This document shows, in pieces, positions 17,401 through 25,925 of a stretch of DNA of 64,000 nt. The notes under the pieces were generated by a model. The model did not search any database. It was not told the origin of the DNA and was given only the letters and a program-made list of their open reading frames with translations. The stretch covers positions 31,243 to 95,242 of the forward strand of contig JAEWWU010000016.1 of NCBI GenBank assembly GCA_023396255.1. Direction: 5' to 3'. The first letter of the stretch is position 1; every line of letters begins with the position of its first letter. The translations under genes and the position numbers were made by a program. This DNA is from Bacteroidota bacterium. Its GTDB lineage: Bacteria; Bacteroidota; Bacteroidia; Bacteroidales; Porphyromonadaceae.

Positions 17401-20208
17401 CTCTACACGATATCGGAAGGTGCTATTTACAGAGAAACCTTCCAGTTTGAGCAACAACGTCTTGACCAAAAATTATCCTTGGAATGGCTCTCTTTTAGAG
17501 ATCGCATACAAGCGGGAGAAAATGAAACTTGGCATATTCGCATCAAAAAGCCCAATGGAAAACCGGCAACCAACTCTCGAATTGTAGCTTGGATGAGCGA
17601 TGCTTCTCTCGATTTGATGAAACCCAATGCCATCAACTGTTTTTCGCATAAATCTATTCCGGTTTTCCCTCAATGGTCCGTCATCCACTCTTTAACAGAT
17701 TTCCAGGTCCCATCTCTATACGATCAATTAGGAGGACGCTTATATGGATACGCAGCAGCTAAATCCGCCGCTCCGGAAGCACTTATGGCGATATCATCCA
17801 ACGAAGACAATGTCACGCTATCTGATGTCGCGGTAACCGCTTATGCCACAGGCGGAGGAAGTACAGAGGATGATGCAACCAAAGTGGTTCCGAGAACGAA
17901 CTTTGCAGAAACAGCCTATTTCTTGCCATTATTGGAGAGCAATTCAAAAGGAGAAGTTTCGTGGAGTGCCACCCTCCCGGAAAGTCTCACCCGCTGGAGA
18001 CTCAACCTCCTTGCCTATGACAATCTCCTCAATCACGTTACGGAAATTCGTGATATAGAAGCCTACAAAGAGTTTACCATAGAACCCTTTGTGCCCCGCT
18101 TTGTTCGTATCGGTGATGAAGTTCGCATCGATGGTACTTTGCGTAGCCTCATGAACGAAACCTTGTACACACAAATCTCTTTTGAAGTATTCGACCCGAT
18201 TACGGACTCCATACTCCACACTGAGAAACAATCCATTGAGCTATTGGCACAAGAAGTCAAAGGATTTTCGTTTCCATTCCATCCCATAAAAGGATACGGA
18301 GTTGTAGGAGTACGCTTCTTGGCGCAAGCCGGAAGTCTCTCTGATGGAGAACAACATCTACTGGTACAACAACCTGCCGGAAAACGGATCACGCAGACCC
18401 ATCCCATACGCAACACCCAACAAAGCACCTACACTTACAACCCCAAAGAGCTATTCCCAACAGAAAAAGAGGGGGAGCTCAACGGAGCTACGCTAACCAT
18501 TGATATTTTGTCCAATCCGCTTCTATTGGTAATGCAATCCTTGCCCCTACTGGAAATGTCCTCAACCCCCAACTCCATAGGACTCTCAGCAGCTGCCTAT
18601 GGTAACATATTGGCTGCCCACCTACTTACTCGTAGCGACGTGCAAGAATGGTTGCTATCAAAAAAGGAAGAACAACCCAACACCCTACTTCATAGTCCTC
18701 TACACCTGCGCCAAGACCTCAAGCAACTGAATTTGGAAGAGACTCTGTGGAAGTCGGCAGCCCAAGCGGAACAAGAACGTATAGAGCAGATGCTGACCTT
18801 TATGAAAAATCCTCAGCAAAAGGCAAAAGATCATCTACTCAATCTAAGCAAACTGCAAAATTCCGGTGGACACTGGTCTTGGTATCCGGGTATGCCTCCG
18901 TCTCCCCATCTCACCCCCATCATTTTGGAACATTTGGGTAGCTTGCTCCCCTTAAGCACCGGAATGCCCGAAGAGCAAGCTTTGATTCGTCAAATGATAA
19001 AAATGGGATGGAATGGATATCTTGCCCATCTGATTGAGCAATACAACAGTAAAACAAGTTCGAGTAAAAAATCTTTGCTCTACCCGTCAATGGAATATCT
19101 CTTCCTCTATTACCACTGCAAAAGAGACCAAGAACAGAGGAGTAAGGAAGAGAGCATATTCTTCAACTTTGCCTTGAACCTTTTGGAACAAGAAGCCCGC
19201 ACAATGCCCCTAACCACCCTACCAATGAGCGGCGTAGCTCTCCACAAAAGCGGTAAAGAAGCAAAAGCCAAAGAGTTGGCAACCATTTTAGCAAACTATA
19301 TCACTTACGACACAGAACAGGGGGCTTTCTTTGCCAACTTGGGGAACTCTTATTTTTGGTATAATCCTTATATGAGAATGCAACTCTCTGCTACCGAGTT
19401 GCTATCTCTCGTTGGAGGACACTCTACCCTCATTTCCGCTATGAAGCAGTGGGTATTAAGCCAAAAAAGGAGTACGCATTGGGGATCAACCCTTTCTTCT
19501 CTTTGGGCTATAGAAACTCTCTTAGGGAAAAATGAAGACAATTACTTCTCCAATGATACCATAACAGTTACCGTTCCACTTAAGAACGACTCCTCCAAAG
19601 TTTTAAAAGGAGGAGAAATAGCCTATCGGCAAGATGCAACCGACCTCAACCTCGAACGACCCATAAACATCAACCACTCCGCTCCCTCATCTCCCCTATG
19701 GGGAGGGCTCTATACCTCTTTCTACCAAGAATACAGAGATATAAAAGCCAATAGTCAACAAGAACTGAGCCTACAACGAGTATTTAAGGTACAACGCATC
19801 AAAGATGGGCAAACATTTTGGGAGAAAGTAAATGAAACGGACTCTCTACAAGTGGGAGATCGTATTCGTACATCTCTTATCCTCTCCACAGACAAAGCGA
19901 TGGACTTTGTTTCACTATCCGATATTCGTCCCGGTTGCTGCGAACCGGTTGTAACCTTCAGCAACTATGAATGGAATGGGAACATTGGATATTACAGAGA
20001 AGTTCGGGATGGAGAGACACGCTTCTTTTTTGATCATCTAAACAGAGGCACCTACACCATAGAGTATGACCAATGGATAGTTCGCCCAGGTGTATACACT
20101 CCCGGAATAGCCTCCATACAAAGTTCTTATGCACCCGAATATGGGGCCAATACAGAGGGAGAGAAAGAGTTACTAATAGTGCCCAATAATCCTCTCAGAG
20201 AAAAATAA
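14497..20208 (+). CDS. Alpha-2-macroglobulin family protein, thioester-less
   Basis: 1903 residues with a signal peptide (cut near GPLQGQ). Recognisable parts are an MG2-type segment around GWINTDRRLYRPGQKLHYSATIYS (near residue 550), several further macroglobulin-like beta domains, and the A2M signature TAYFLPLLESNSKGEVSWSATLPESLTRW (near residue 1140). A helical toroid-like region follows and then C-terminal beta domains. Bacterial members act as periplasmic protease traps or in envelope defence. In the position where related proteins carry the CxEQ thioester, this one reads MSSTPNSIGLS (around base 18550), so covalent trapping is unlikely. It has its own promoter and terminator. The lack of a lipobox suggests a soluble periplasmic protein. 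Confidence 0.88.
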   Translation: MRSLANRNLFVLSVLFTLFLSMSGPLQGQKQVSRTISKTEHLHRLALQIEQSSKKRLPKEIEAKADSLFSAALQQKSVPYLVIALSAKEYAISELDHQRFPQLFTLTRQVDTLLDHLTPYERSVWTTAELSLILNHSSSVLGEVSTEQYALVLLQRMAQDLPLVEHFPKPLAPYKEAKTFLFAEDTDFFQMTSDEILQHIPFALRCIAQIEWDPTEEMAKLPDILRKLITKLSTNDPQRTPLYQWIEKRIDDEATLPNRWGEYKAQKDKEIVDLSLQIDSIMPNPWSTPLVLWLTEEYCHKQEFHKAAKVLSKFLSLYPKKKNNSSVDWLQKRIHNKELDFGLKQRNFLPQDSISLYVRSRNIGQYTLSIHPVDVVRQGNLVSSSCPPILVQQQFPHPQQPHTEVTDTLTLPALPIGNYSLSIREYTQGDSTSTKLSIPFYVTDQYALILHNSSDKDSYAQLLDAHSGQPLQGQFHTYVRESQKGNTTSFQQKTTQTGSPLGTFLLPIGTEGLKSTSPQSAFITLPTVRENHTNWLDPLMEELQGWINTDRRLYRPGQKLHYSATIYSIGTKPEQSKLIANKQVTATLYNTANDPIGEQNLTTDRYGSVSGEWQLPENGVMGNYSIILEIEDEQIASTHILVEEYKRPSFEVRADSIQGFLGIGQNVVLHGFAKTLSGAALQGAKIEYQVLGSYHQWNCFFNQQEKEKILQQGNVETDTESGEFLIPTLLSSLKPQPEENEEKDLFEYHTFKWIIKVIAPSGEIREAIHSIFIGDKELHLRIQDLSTLYKEEKNSGRQIVFVAEDNNSKLPNAEITYTLRREEEKNTEQWVEQGSAKANIPYTIPLHWFTLPSGRYSLVLSYRLSSGKEYTSTPHTFEIFSQSDKYLSLKEPLWVNVPKKTFTLQEPPCFFLASSLPQAPIFMSVSWEEGVEPLQMLPRAEAYRLQKITLPLPRSKNKGYIPQKINVLLYTISEGAIYRETFQFEQQRLDQKLSLEWLSFRDRIQAGENETWHIRIKKPNGKPATNSRIVAWMSDASLDLMKPNAINCFSHKSIPVFPQWSVIHSLTDFQVPSLYDQLGGRLYGYAAAKSAAPEALMAISSNEDNVTLSDVAVTAYATGGGSTEDDATKVVPRTNFAETAYFLPLLESNSKGEVSWSATLPESLTRWRLNLLAYDNLLNHVTEIRDIEAYKEFTIEPFVPRFVRIGDEVRIDGTLRSLMNETLYTQISFEVFDPITDSILHTEKQSIELLAQEVKGFSFPFHPIKGYGVVGVRFLAQAGSLSDGEQHLLVQQPAGKRITQTHPIRNTQQSTYTYNPKELFPTEKEGELNGATLTIDILSNPLLLVMQSLPLLEMSSTPNSIGLSAAAYGNILAAHLLTRSDVQEWLLSKKEEQPNTLLHSPLHLRQDLKQLNLEETLWKSAAQAEQERIEQMLTFMKNPQQKAKDHLLNLSKLQNSGGHWSWYPGMPPSPHLTPIILEHLGSLLPLSTGMPEEQALIRQMIKMGWNGYLAHLIEQYNSKTSSSKKSLLYPSMEYLFLYYHCKRDQEQRSKEESIFFNFALNLLEQEARTMPLTTLPMSGVALHKSGKEAKAKELATILANYITYDTEQGAFFANLGNSYFWYNPYMRMQLSATELLSLVGGHSTLISAMKQWVLSQKRSTHWGSTLSSLWAIETLLGKNEDNYFSNDTITVTVPLKNDSSKVLKGGEIAYRQDATDLNLERPININHSAPSSPLWGGLYTSFYQEYRDIKANSQQELSLQRVFKVQRIKDGQTFWEKVNETDSLQVGDRIRTSLILSTDKAMDFVSLSDIRPGCCEPVVTFSNYEWNGNIGYYREVRDGETRFFFDHLNRGTYTIEYDQWIVRPGVYTPGIASIQSSYAPEYGANTEGEKELLIVPNNPLREK

Positions 20209-20248
20209 TAATTGCTCTTCAAGGCAATTTTATCGAAATGAATCCCCC

Positions 20249-20290
20249 AAAACGCCTCCGAATATACATCTAATGTTCGGGGGCGTTTTG
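20249..20290 (+). terminator. Terminator after the alpha-2-macroglobulin-like gene
   Basis: Stem AAAACGCCTCCGAA (20249-20262) with TTCGGGGGCGTTTT (20276-20289), one mismatch (T-G), T-rich end. Confidence 0.8.
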
Positions 20291-20412
20291 CTTTGAAAAG
20301 CATCCCAAGCAACTGCATTTTGACAAGGGAGGCTACAGGTCTAAGAGAGGGGATTATTTCATCCTAAAAAGCCTATCGCATCAACCTACAGCACAGAAAA
20401 CGCTGCAGACAA

Positions 20413-20457
20413 AAAGAGTTCCGCCCGAAGAAGGAAACTTCCCGAGCGGAACTCTTT
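20413..20457 (-). terminator. Terminator after gcvT
   Basis: Arms AAAGAGTTCCGC (20413-20424) and GCGGAACTCTTT (20446-20457) are perfect reverse complements. The symmetry means it could also stop transcription from the plus strand. Confidence 0.8.
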
Positions 20458-20480
20458 ATTCGACCAAACTGAGTGTAGTT

Positions 20481-21569
20481 TTATTTACGGAAAGGCAATT
20501 TTACTACTTCTGCCTTGAGGTCTCGGTTACGAACCCGAATTCCCAAAATAGTTCCTTGTTTAGAAAACTCTTTCTTCACATACCCCATACCAATCCCTTT
20601 CTTTAGACAGGGAGACATTGTTCCGGAAGTAACCTCTCCGATTATCTCTCCTACCTCTGATACAATGGGATAATGCTGACGGGGAACTCCCTTGTCGATC
20701 AATTCGAAAGCAACTAACTTACGATCACTGGCACCATCTTTGTGACTTTGTATAATATCACGACCGATGAGAGCTTCTTTTCCATCGACTAACTTGGTAA
20801 TCCAACCCAAACCCGCTTCAACGGGGCTGTGTTGCTCGTCTATGTCGTTTCCATAAAGGCAAAATCCCATCTCCAAACGCAAGGTGTCGCGCGACCCCAA
20901 TCCCGCGGGTTTTATTCCCTCGGGAGCACCGGCTTCGAACAAAGCATCCCAAATCTGCTGTGCATAGGTTGGATAAAAATATAATTCAAATCCACCGGCC
21001 CCTGTATAACCGGTATTAGAAATAATCACATTAGGACAATTGGCAAAAGTTCCCACCTTGAAAGTATAATAAGGTATGTCCGAAAGATTGATATCCGTTA
21101 AACGCTGCATCACCTTAATAGCATTGGGACCCTGAACCGCTAACTGGGCAATATTATCCGAGGCATTCTCCAATTCGGCACCCATCGTGTTGCGTTCCTG
21201 ACACCACTTCCAATCTTTCTCTACGTTAGCGGCATTGGGAACCATCATATATTTGTCTTCCTCGTAACGGTAGAGAAGAAAGTCATCCAAAATTCCGCCG
21301 TTGTCCATAGTAAAGCAAGTGTACTGTACCTGACCAATAGCCAACTTGGAAGCGTCATTAGAAGAAACTTTTTGCAAAAATTCCAAAGCTTTGGGACCTT
21401 TTACCCAAAACTCGCCCATATGAGAAACATCAAAAACTCCAACGTTATTCACCACATTGAGGTGTTCGTCTATAATTCCCGAATATTCGATAGGCATATT
21501 GTAGCCGGCAAACTCGTGCATTTTGGCTCCGAGAGCGATGTGCTTGTCTGTAAATGGAGTAGTTTTCAT
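20481..21569 (-). CDS. gcvT: Glycine cleavage system T protein (aminomethyltransferase)
   Basis: Transfers the methylene group from lipoyl-bound aminomethyl (on GcvH) to tetrahydrofolate, releasing ammonia. The chosen ATG at 21569 gives 362 residues starting MKTTPFTDKHIALGAKMHEFAGYNMPIEY, matching the length of E. coli GcvT (364); the reading frame stays open upstream to 21665 but that extension is unconserved. Family marks are FDVSHMGEFWVKG, the folate-site region NTGYTGAGGFELYF with its Glu, and GSRDTLRLEMGFCLYGND. The other glycine-cleavage genes (gcvH, gcvP) are not in the window. Cytoplasmic. Confidence 0.97.
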   Translation of the reverse strand: MKTTPFTDKHIALGAKMHEFAGYNMPIEYSGIIDEHLNVVNNVGVFDVSHMGEFWVKGPKALEFLQKVSSNDASKLAIGQVQYTCFTMDNGGILDDFLLYRYEEDKYMMVPNAANVEKDWKWCQERNTMGAELENASDNIAQLAVQGPNAIKVMQRLTDINLSDIPYYTFKVGTFANCPNVIISNTGYTGAGGFELYFYPTYAQQIWDALFEAGAPEGIKPAGLGSRDTLRLEMGFCLYGNDIDEQHSPVEAGLGWITKLVDGKEALIGRDIIQSHKDGASDRKLVAFELIDKGVPRQHYPIVSEVGEIIGEVTSGTMSPCLKKGIGMGYVKKEFSKQGTILGIRVRNRDLKAEVVKLPFRK

Positions 21570-21613
21570 TCTTTGTATAATGTGTATTACTATATTTTTC
21601 TCTGAAATCTCTC

Positions 21614-21621
21614 CAAAGTTA
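21614..21621 (-). promoter_or_regulatory. Putative -7 element for gcvT
   Basis: On the minus strand this reads TAACTTTG, matching TAnnTTTG, 44 bases before the gcvT ATG. No good -33 box is seen at the expected spacing. Confidence 0.45.
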
Positions 21622-22004
21622 CTCATTTTATCTGGACAAAAAACACAAACGACAACCGCATACACCTCCCTTTTTCTTCAAAATCTTTGGACAGAGAAAC
21701 CAACTCGTCTGAGAAAAGACTACACAAAGTACGAATTAACCGAATATATTTGCACTTGAAGTCCACGAATAATATCCCTATTGCGAAGATGTCTGAAGAA
21801 AGAAAAGACTTCTTTTTTTCAAGAATAAATCATTTCGCAGGCATATCCGACTTTTAATAGTTAAAAAACGTCACAAATAGGTGAGGTAAAAAATTTTTTA
21901 CGACCTTTGGCGACGTGCAAGTTTTGCGCAGCTCTACATATGGTATAAAAACAGTGACCTGGTAAGGCCACCTAAATATAGTAGAAAACAAACAGACAGA
22001 AGGT
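21622..22004. other. Divergent intergenic stretch between gcvT and the M23 gene
   Basis: AT-rich and without a coding frame. A TATATTTG box at 21745-21752 on the plus strand could be a promoter -7 element for the M23 gene, giving a leader of nearly 250 bases, but no matching -33 element is present. Confidence 0.4.
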
Positions 22005-23099
22005 ATGATTCAGAAAATCTTGATTTCGGTCGGAGTGTCGCTCTGCTTGTGCTTGCCTTTCTCGGCAGAGGCACAGAGGAGTAAAACGACTCAGACCAGA
22101 AAAGCGAGGACCACCCAAGTCCAAAAAAAGGCGAGGAACCAGCATCCCCCAACAGTAGCAGAGAAAAGCATTGAGCCCGGAGTAAGACGGTTATTAGCAG
22201 ATGGGTTCACTTTCGAAGAGAAAGCAAGCGTTGCAAACGCAATCAGAGAAAAAGAGGCAGAAGAAGCCCTAAGAGCGGAACTTTTGGAATACCCGGCCAT
22301 TGACCTGTATGGCGAAAATACCTGGAACAGACACGTGAACCCGTTCGGTCGCTCCGTTGCAGATATTCCCGCCACCTATGACATTGACTGCTCCGGTTTT
22401 GTTATGCCTCTAGACAAAAACGTGCGTGTTACATCTAATTTTGGTTATCGCAAACGTTTTGGGAGAAACCACTATGGAATAGACTTGGGGCTCCGCACAG
22501 GGGATACGGTTAGAGTTTGTTTCGATGGTAAGGTCCGTATACGAGATTACGAGGGTAAAGGATATGGTCATTATGTGGTGATTAGACACCCCAACGGATT
22601 AGAAACTGTTTATGGACATCTTAGTCGTCCTCTCGTGCACGAAAACCAGATTGTGAAAGCCGGTACGGCCATTGGTTTGGGAGGCAGCACTGGTCGCTCT
22701 ACTGGGCCTCATTTACATTTGGAAACTCGTTTTATGGGCATCCCCATAAATCCCGCCTTGATTATTGACTTCGCTGAAGGCTCTCCCAAGAGAGACTTTT
22801 ACACGTTCCGTCATCGAGGGGGAAGAAGTGTGGATCGAGAAAGTTTGGGGGTGTCTTTAGTTGCGGAGCAAATCCAAGAGGACTCCGATCTGTCACACTC
22901 GACTACCTACGCGGAGAAGAAAAAGAGTGTGGAAAAAAAGAGAAAAACAAAATCCACACGCCAATACACAGTCAAGTCTGGAGATTCTTTGTATATCATC
23001 GCAAAGCGACACAAAACCTCTGTGACAAACCTTTGTAAGGCAAACAAAATGAGCAGCAAGAGCACGCTCAAGCCGGGGCAGAAAATTGTAATTCCATAA
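22005..23099 (+). CDS. M23 metallopeptidase with C-terminal LysM domain
   Basis: 364-residue exported peptidoglycan endopeptidase. The signal peptide ends near AEAQ. The M23 (LytM) catalytic core runs from about residue 135 to 255: VTSNFGYRKRFGRNHYGIDLG carries zinc ligands His156 and Asp160, VYGHLS carries His205, and GPHLHLE carries His238. A Ser/Lys-rich linker leads to a LysM domain (residues ~320-363, YTVKSGDSLYIIAKRHKTS), which binds glycan strands. The catalytic residues are all intact, so it should be an active cross-link hydrolase rather than an EnvC-like activator. It acts in the periplasm during cell-wall growth or division (inference). Confidence 0.93.
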   Translation: MIQKILISVGVSLCLCLPFSAEAQRSKTTQTRKARTTQVQKKARNQHPPTVAEKSIEPGVRRLLADGFTFEEKASVANAIREKEAEEALRAELLEYPAIDLYGENTWNRHVNPFGRSVADIPATYDIDCSGFVMPLDKNVRVTSNFGYRKRFGRNHYGIDLGLRTGDTVRVCFDGKVRIRDYEGKGYGHYVVIRHPNGLETVYGHLSRPLVHENQIVKAGTAIGLGGSTGRSTGPHLHLETRFMGIPINPALIIDFAEGSPKRDFYTFRHRGGRSVDRESLGVSLVAEQIQEDSDLSHSTTYAEKKKSVEKKRKTKSTRQYTVKSGDSLYIIAKRHKTSVTNLCKANKMSSKSTLKPGQKIVIP

Positions 23100-23125
23100 C
23101 ATTCGGAACAGGAAAGAAAAAACTG

Positions 23126-23170
23126 TCCGCTTATATCGAGTTTTCTCAACTCTGTATAAGCGGATTTCTT
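23126..23170 (+). terminator. Terminator after the M23 gene, overlapping the next promoter
   Basis: Arms TCCGCTTATA (23126-23135) and TATAAGCGGA (23155-23164) with a T-rich tail; the tail runs into the promoter of the U32 gene. Confidence 0.75.
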
Positions 23171-23181
23171 TATTACCTTTG
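23151..23181 (+). promoter_or_regulatory. Putative promoter of the U32 operon
   Basis: TCTG at 23151-23154, 19 bases, then TACCTTTG at 23174-23181. The ATG follows only four bases after the -7 box, so the transcript may be leaderless or nearly so. Confidence 0.55.
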
Positions 23182-23185
23182 CGCT

Positions 23186-24457
23186 ATGAACAATACTCTT
23201 GAAAAAAGGTTCCTCTCGGAGTCTTCATTCGAAGTTATGGCCCCGGTAGGCTCTTATGAAGCTCTAAGCGCAGCAATCAACGCGGGGGCTGATAGCGTCT
23301 ACTTTGGCATTGAGGCTCTCAATATGAGGGCTCGCTCTGCAAACAACTTCTCCACGGAAGATCTTTTTGAGATTGTAAGAATATGCAAGCAACATCAAGT
23401 ACGCAGTTATCTCACAGTTAATACAATCTTATACGATGAGGACTTGCCTCTTATGAGAGAGATTCTCAAAAAAGCCCAAGAAGCTGAAGTTACGGCAGTT
23501 ATAGTTGCAGATGTTGCTGCCCTACAAGAAGCCAATCGTTTGGGTTTGGAAGTACATCTATCCACACAGCTAAATATTTCTAATATAGAATCTCTTCGAT
23601 TTTACGCCCAATTTGCAGATGTTGTAGTCTTGGCTCGAGAATTATCTATGGAGCAAGTTGCCACCATACATCACGAAATAGAAACAACTCCAATCAATGG
23701 AGCTTCCGGACGTCCTGTGCAAATCGAAATGTTTGCCCACGGAGCTCTCTGTATGGCTATTTCTGGCAAGTGTTACTTGAGTCTGCACGAAATGAATAAA
23801 AGTGCTAATCGGGGTAGCTGTACTCAAATTTGTCGTCGCTCTTATCGTGTTTGGGACGATGAAGCTGGGGTTGAATTGGATGTAACTCACCCCAATATAA
23901 TGTCTCCCAAAGATCTCAAGACCATCCATTTTATCAATCGAATGATGGAAGCTGGAGTACGGGTTTTTAAGATTGAGGGTCGCGCCCGTGGTCCCGAGTA
24001 TGTAGATACTGTGGTGCGCTGTTATAAAGAAGCGATTGCAGCGGTTTGCTCCGGATCGTATACAGAGCAAAAAATAGCTGAATGGGATCAACGATTGAGC
24101 TCTGTATTCAATCGAGGTTTTTGGGATGGATACTATTTAGGACAAAAGTTGGGAGAATGGACTCCCTTCGCCGGCTCTTCGGCAACCAAAGAAAAAGAAT
24201 ATATTGCCAAAGTGATCAAACATTTTGGGAAGATCGGAGTGGCAGAAATAGAATTAGAATCCGGCGAACTCAATGTTGGTGATCAAATTTTAATTATTGG
24301 TCCCACCACCGGAGTTATAGATATAAATGTGGCAGAAATCCGATACGAGCTTGCACCCGTTACATTTGCAAAAAAGGGGCAACGGGTTTCGTTGCCAGTT
24401 CCCCAAAAGGTGCGTCCTGCTGACAGAGTATACTTATTTAAGGATCGAAACAAATAA
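23186..24457 (+). CDS. U32 peptidase-family protein (TrhP/YegQ-like)
   Basis: 423 residues. Members of this family, although named peptidases (PrtC collagenase of P. gingivalis), include TrhP/YegQ, which takes part in 5-hydroxyuridine formation at the tRNA wobble base, and RlhA, which acts on 23S rRNA. The TIM-barrel-like N-terminus APVGSYEALSAAINAGADSVYFG is diagnostic, as is the cluster-type motif MFAHGALCMAISGKCYLS...GSCTQICRRSY with its conserved cysteines. The size fits the TrhP-like branch. RNA modification is therefore more likely than proteolysis, though not proven. It heads a run with an acyl-CoA thioesterase eight bases downstream and the MoxR/DUF58 pair. Confidence 0.88.
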   Translation: MNNTLEKRFLSESSFEVMAPVGSYEALSAAINAGADSVYFGIEALNMRARSANNFSTEDLFEIVRICKQHQVRSYLTVNTILYDEDLPLMREILKKAQEAEVTAVIVADVAALQEANRLGLEVHLSTQLNISNIESLRFYAQFADVVVLARELSMEQVATIHHEIETTPINGASGRPVQIEMFAHGALCMAISGKCYLSLHEMNKSANRGSCTQICRRSYRVWDDEAGVELDVTHPNIMSPKDLKTIHFINRMMEAGVRVFKIEGRARGPEYVDTVVRCYKEAIAAVCSGSYTEQKIAEWDQRLSSVFNRGFWDGYYLGQKLGEWTPFAGSSATKEKEYIAKVIKHFGKIGVAEIELESGELNVGDQILIIGPTTGVIDINVAEIRYELAPVTFAKKGQRVSLPVPQKVRPADRVYLFKDRNK

Positions 24458-24464
24458 CAAAATA

Positions 24465-24893
24465 ATGGCACAAAAAAGCAATTATATATTCTCGATCGAT
24501 ATGAAAGTTCGAGATTACGAGTGTGACTTGCAAGGCGTTGTTAATAACTCAAACTACCAGCGATATATGGAACACGCTCGACACGAGTTTTGGTTGGAGT
24601 TGGGTGATGGTTTTGCCGATATGCACAAAAATGGATTAGATGCTTTTGTCTACAAGGTTACCATTACCTATAAAGAATCTTTGCGCAGTGGGGACTATTT
24701 TTCTTCGTGCCTTACCTGTCATCGCAAAGGTCCCAAGCTAATATTTAACCAAGCCATAATTAAAAAAGATGGAACAATAGCCGCTGTTGGAGAAGTCGAA
24801 GTTGTTGCTGTACAAGACGGACAACTTACGAGAGGAGAGTATTTTGATTCTATGATAGAACACATCAAAGAGAGATATCCGCAATATGCTTAA
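24465..24893 (+). CDS. Acyl-CoA thioesterase, YbgC/4HBT hotdog family
   Basis: 142 residues from the ATG at 24465. The 4HBT signature is clear: MKVRDYECDLQGVVNNSNYQRYMEHARHEF, where the Asp (of CDLQGVVNNSNY) is the usual catalytic acid. The rest fits a single hotdog fold. Expected to hydrolyse short- or aryl-acyl-CoA in the cytoplasm; specificity cannot be read. It sits 7 bases after the U32 gene and 14 before the MoxR gene, consistent with one operon. The larger open frame starting at 24327 overlaps the U32 gene and is not needed. Confidence 0.88.
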   Translation: MAQKSNYIFSIDMKVRDYECDLQGVVNNSNYQRYMEHARHEFWLELGDGFADMHKNGLDAFVYKVTITYKESLRSGDYFSSCLTCHRKGPKLIFNQAIIKKDGTIAAVGEVEVVAVQDGQLTRGEYFDSMIEHIKERYPQYA

Positions 24894-24907
24894 TCTGAAA
24901 CAAAACG

Positions 24908-25906
24908 ATGAGTACTCAAGCCTATAATATAGAACAACTCAATAGAGAGATTGAAGAACAGAGCAAGTTTATTTCTCTCCTTACCGATGGAATTGGTAGT
25001 ACCATCATCGGGCAAGACCACCTCGTTCACTCCCTCTTGATCGGTCTTTTGGCAAATGGCCACATCTTATTGGAGGGTGTTCCAGGACTGGCAAAAACTT
25101 TAGCTATTAAAACTCTTGCCAAACTAATCGATGCTGATTTTAGTCGCATTCAGTTCACTCCGGATCTTCTTCCCGCAGATGTTATAGGCACACTTATATA
25201 CAGCCAAAAAAACGAAAGTTTTACCGTAAAATCGGGACCTGTTTTTGCAAACTTCGTTTTGGCAGATGAAATCAATCGAGCCCCGGCTAAGGTGCAAAGT
25301 GCCCTTCTTGAAGCTATGCAAGAGCATCAAGTTACAATTGGAGAACAATCTTATCCCCTACCCTCTCCATTCCTTGTTATGGCCACTCAAAACCCCATTG
25401 AACAAGAGGGTACTTATCCTCTTCCCGAGGCTCAAGTGGACCGCTTTATGCTCAAAGTACTTGTAAGCTATCCGAGCAAAGAGGAAGAACAACAAATTAT
25501 TCGGCTCAATTTGGCCGAAACCCTTCCTTCAATCAAACCAGCTGTGACAAAAGCTCAGATTATAGAGGCAAGAAAAATTGTTCGCAAAGTCTACATCGAT
25601 CCCAAAATTCTTCAATACATCGTCGATATCGTTTTTGCCACACGTTTCCCCAAAGAGCACAATCTACCCGAATTAGATGGTATGATCTCTTACGGAGGAT
25701 CTCCTCGTGCCTCCATCAATCTGGCTCTTGCAGCACGAGCTCACGCTTTTATACAACATCGAGGTTATGTGGTACCCGAAGATGTTCGCTCTGTTTGCCA
25801 CGAGATACTACGCCATCGTCTGGGACTAAGCTATGAAGCAGAAGCCAACAATCTCACCCCCGACAATGTTATCACTGAGATTCTCAATAAAGTAGCAGTC
25901 CCCTAA
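24908..25906 (+). CDS. MoxR-family AAA+ ATPase
   Basis: 332-residue AAA+ ATPase of the MoxR/RavA clade, acting as a chaperone for proteins with von Willebrand-type domains. Walker A is GVPGLAKT (57-64), Walker B FVLADEINRA, sensor segment MATQNPIEQEGTYPLPEAQ, and the arginine-finger region EAQVDRFMLKV; the C-terminal lid includes YGGSPRASINLALAARAHA. In Bacteroidetes the gene normally begins the bat (aerotolerance) operon, with a DUF58 gene next. Here only those two are present. Cytoplasmic. Confidence 0.94.
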   Translation: MSTQAYNIEQLNREIEEQSKFISLLTDGIGSTIIGQDHLVHSLLIGLLANGHILLEGVPGLAKTLAIKTLAKLIDADFSRIQFTPDLLPADVIGTLIYSQKNESFTVKSGPVFANFVLADEINRAPAKVQSALLEAMQEHQVTIGEQSYPLPSPFLVMATQNPIEQEGTYPLPEAQVDRFMLKVLVSYPSKEEEQQIIRLNLAETLPSIKPAVTKAQIIEARKIVRKVYIDPKILQYIVDIVFATRFPKEHNLPELDGMISYGGSPRASINLALAARAHAFIQHRGYVVPEDVRSVCHEILRHRLGLSYEAEANNLTPDNVITEILNKVAVP

Positions 25907-25925
25907 TCATCGTTTTTTGTTGCCT

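Noticed and set aside
23186..24457. Calling the U32 protein a collagenase/protease
   Set aside because: Family members with known biochemistry of this size act in tRNA or rRNA hydroxylation. The peptidase label is historical.
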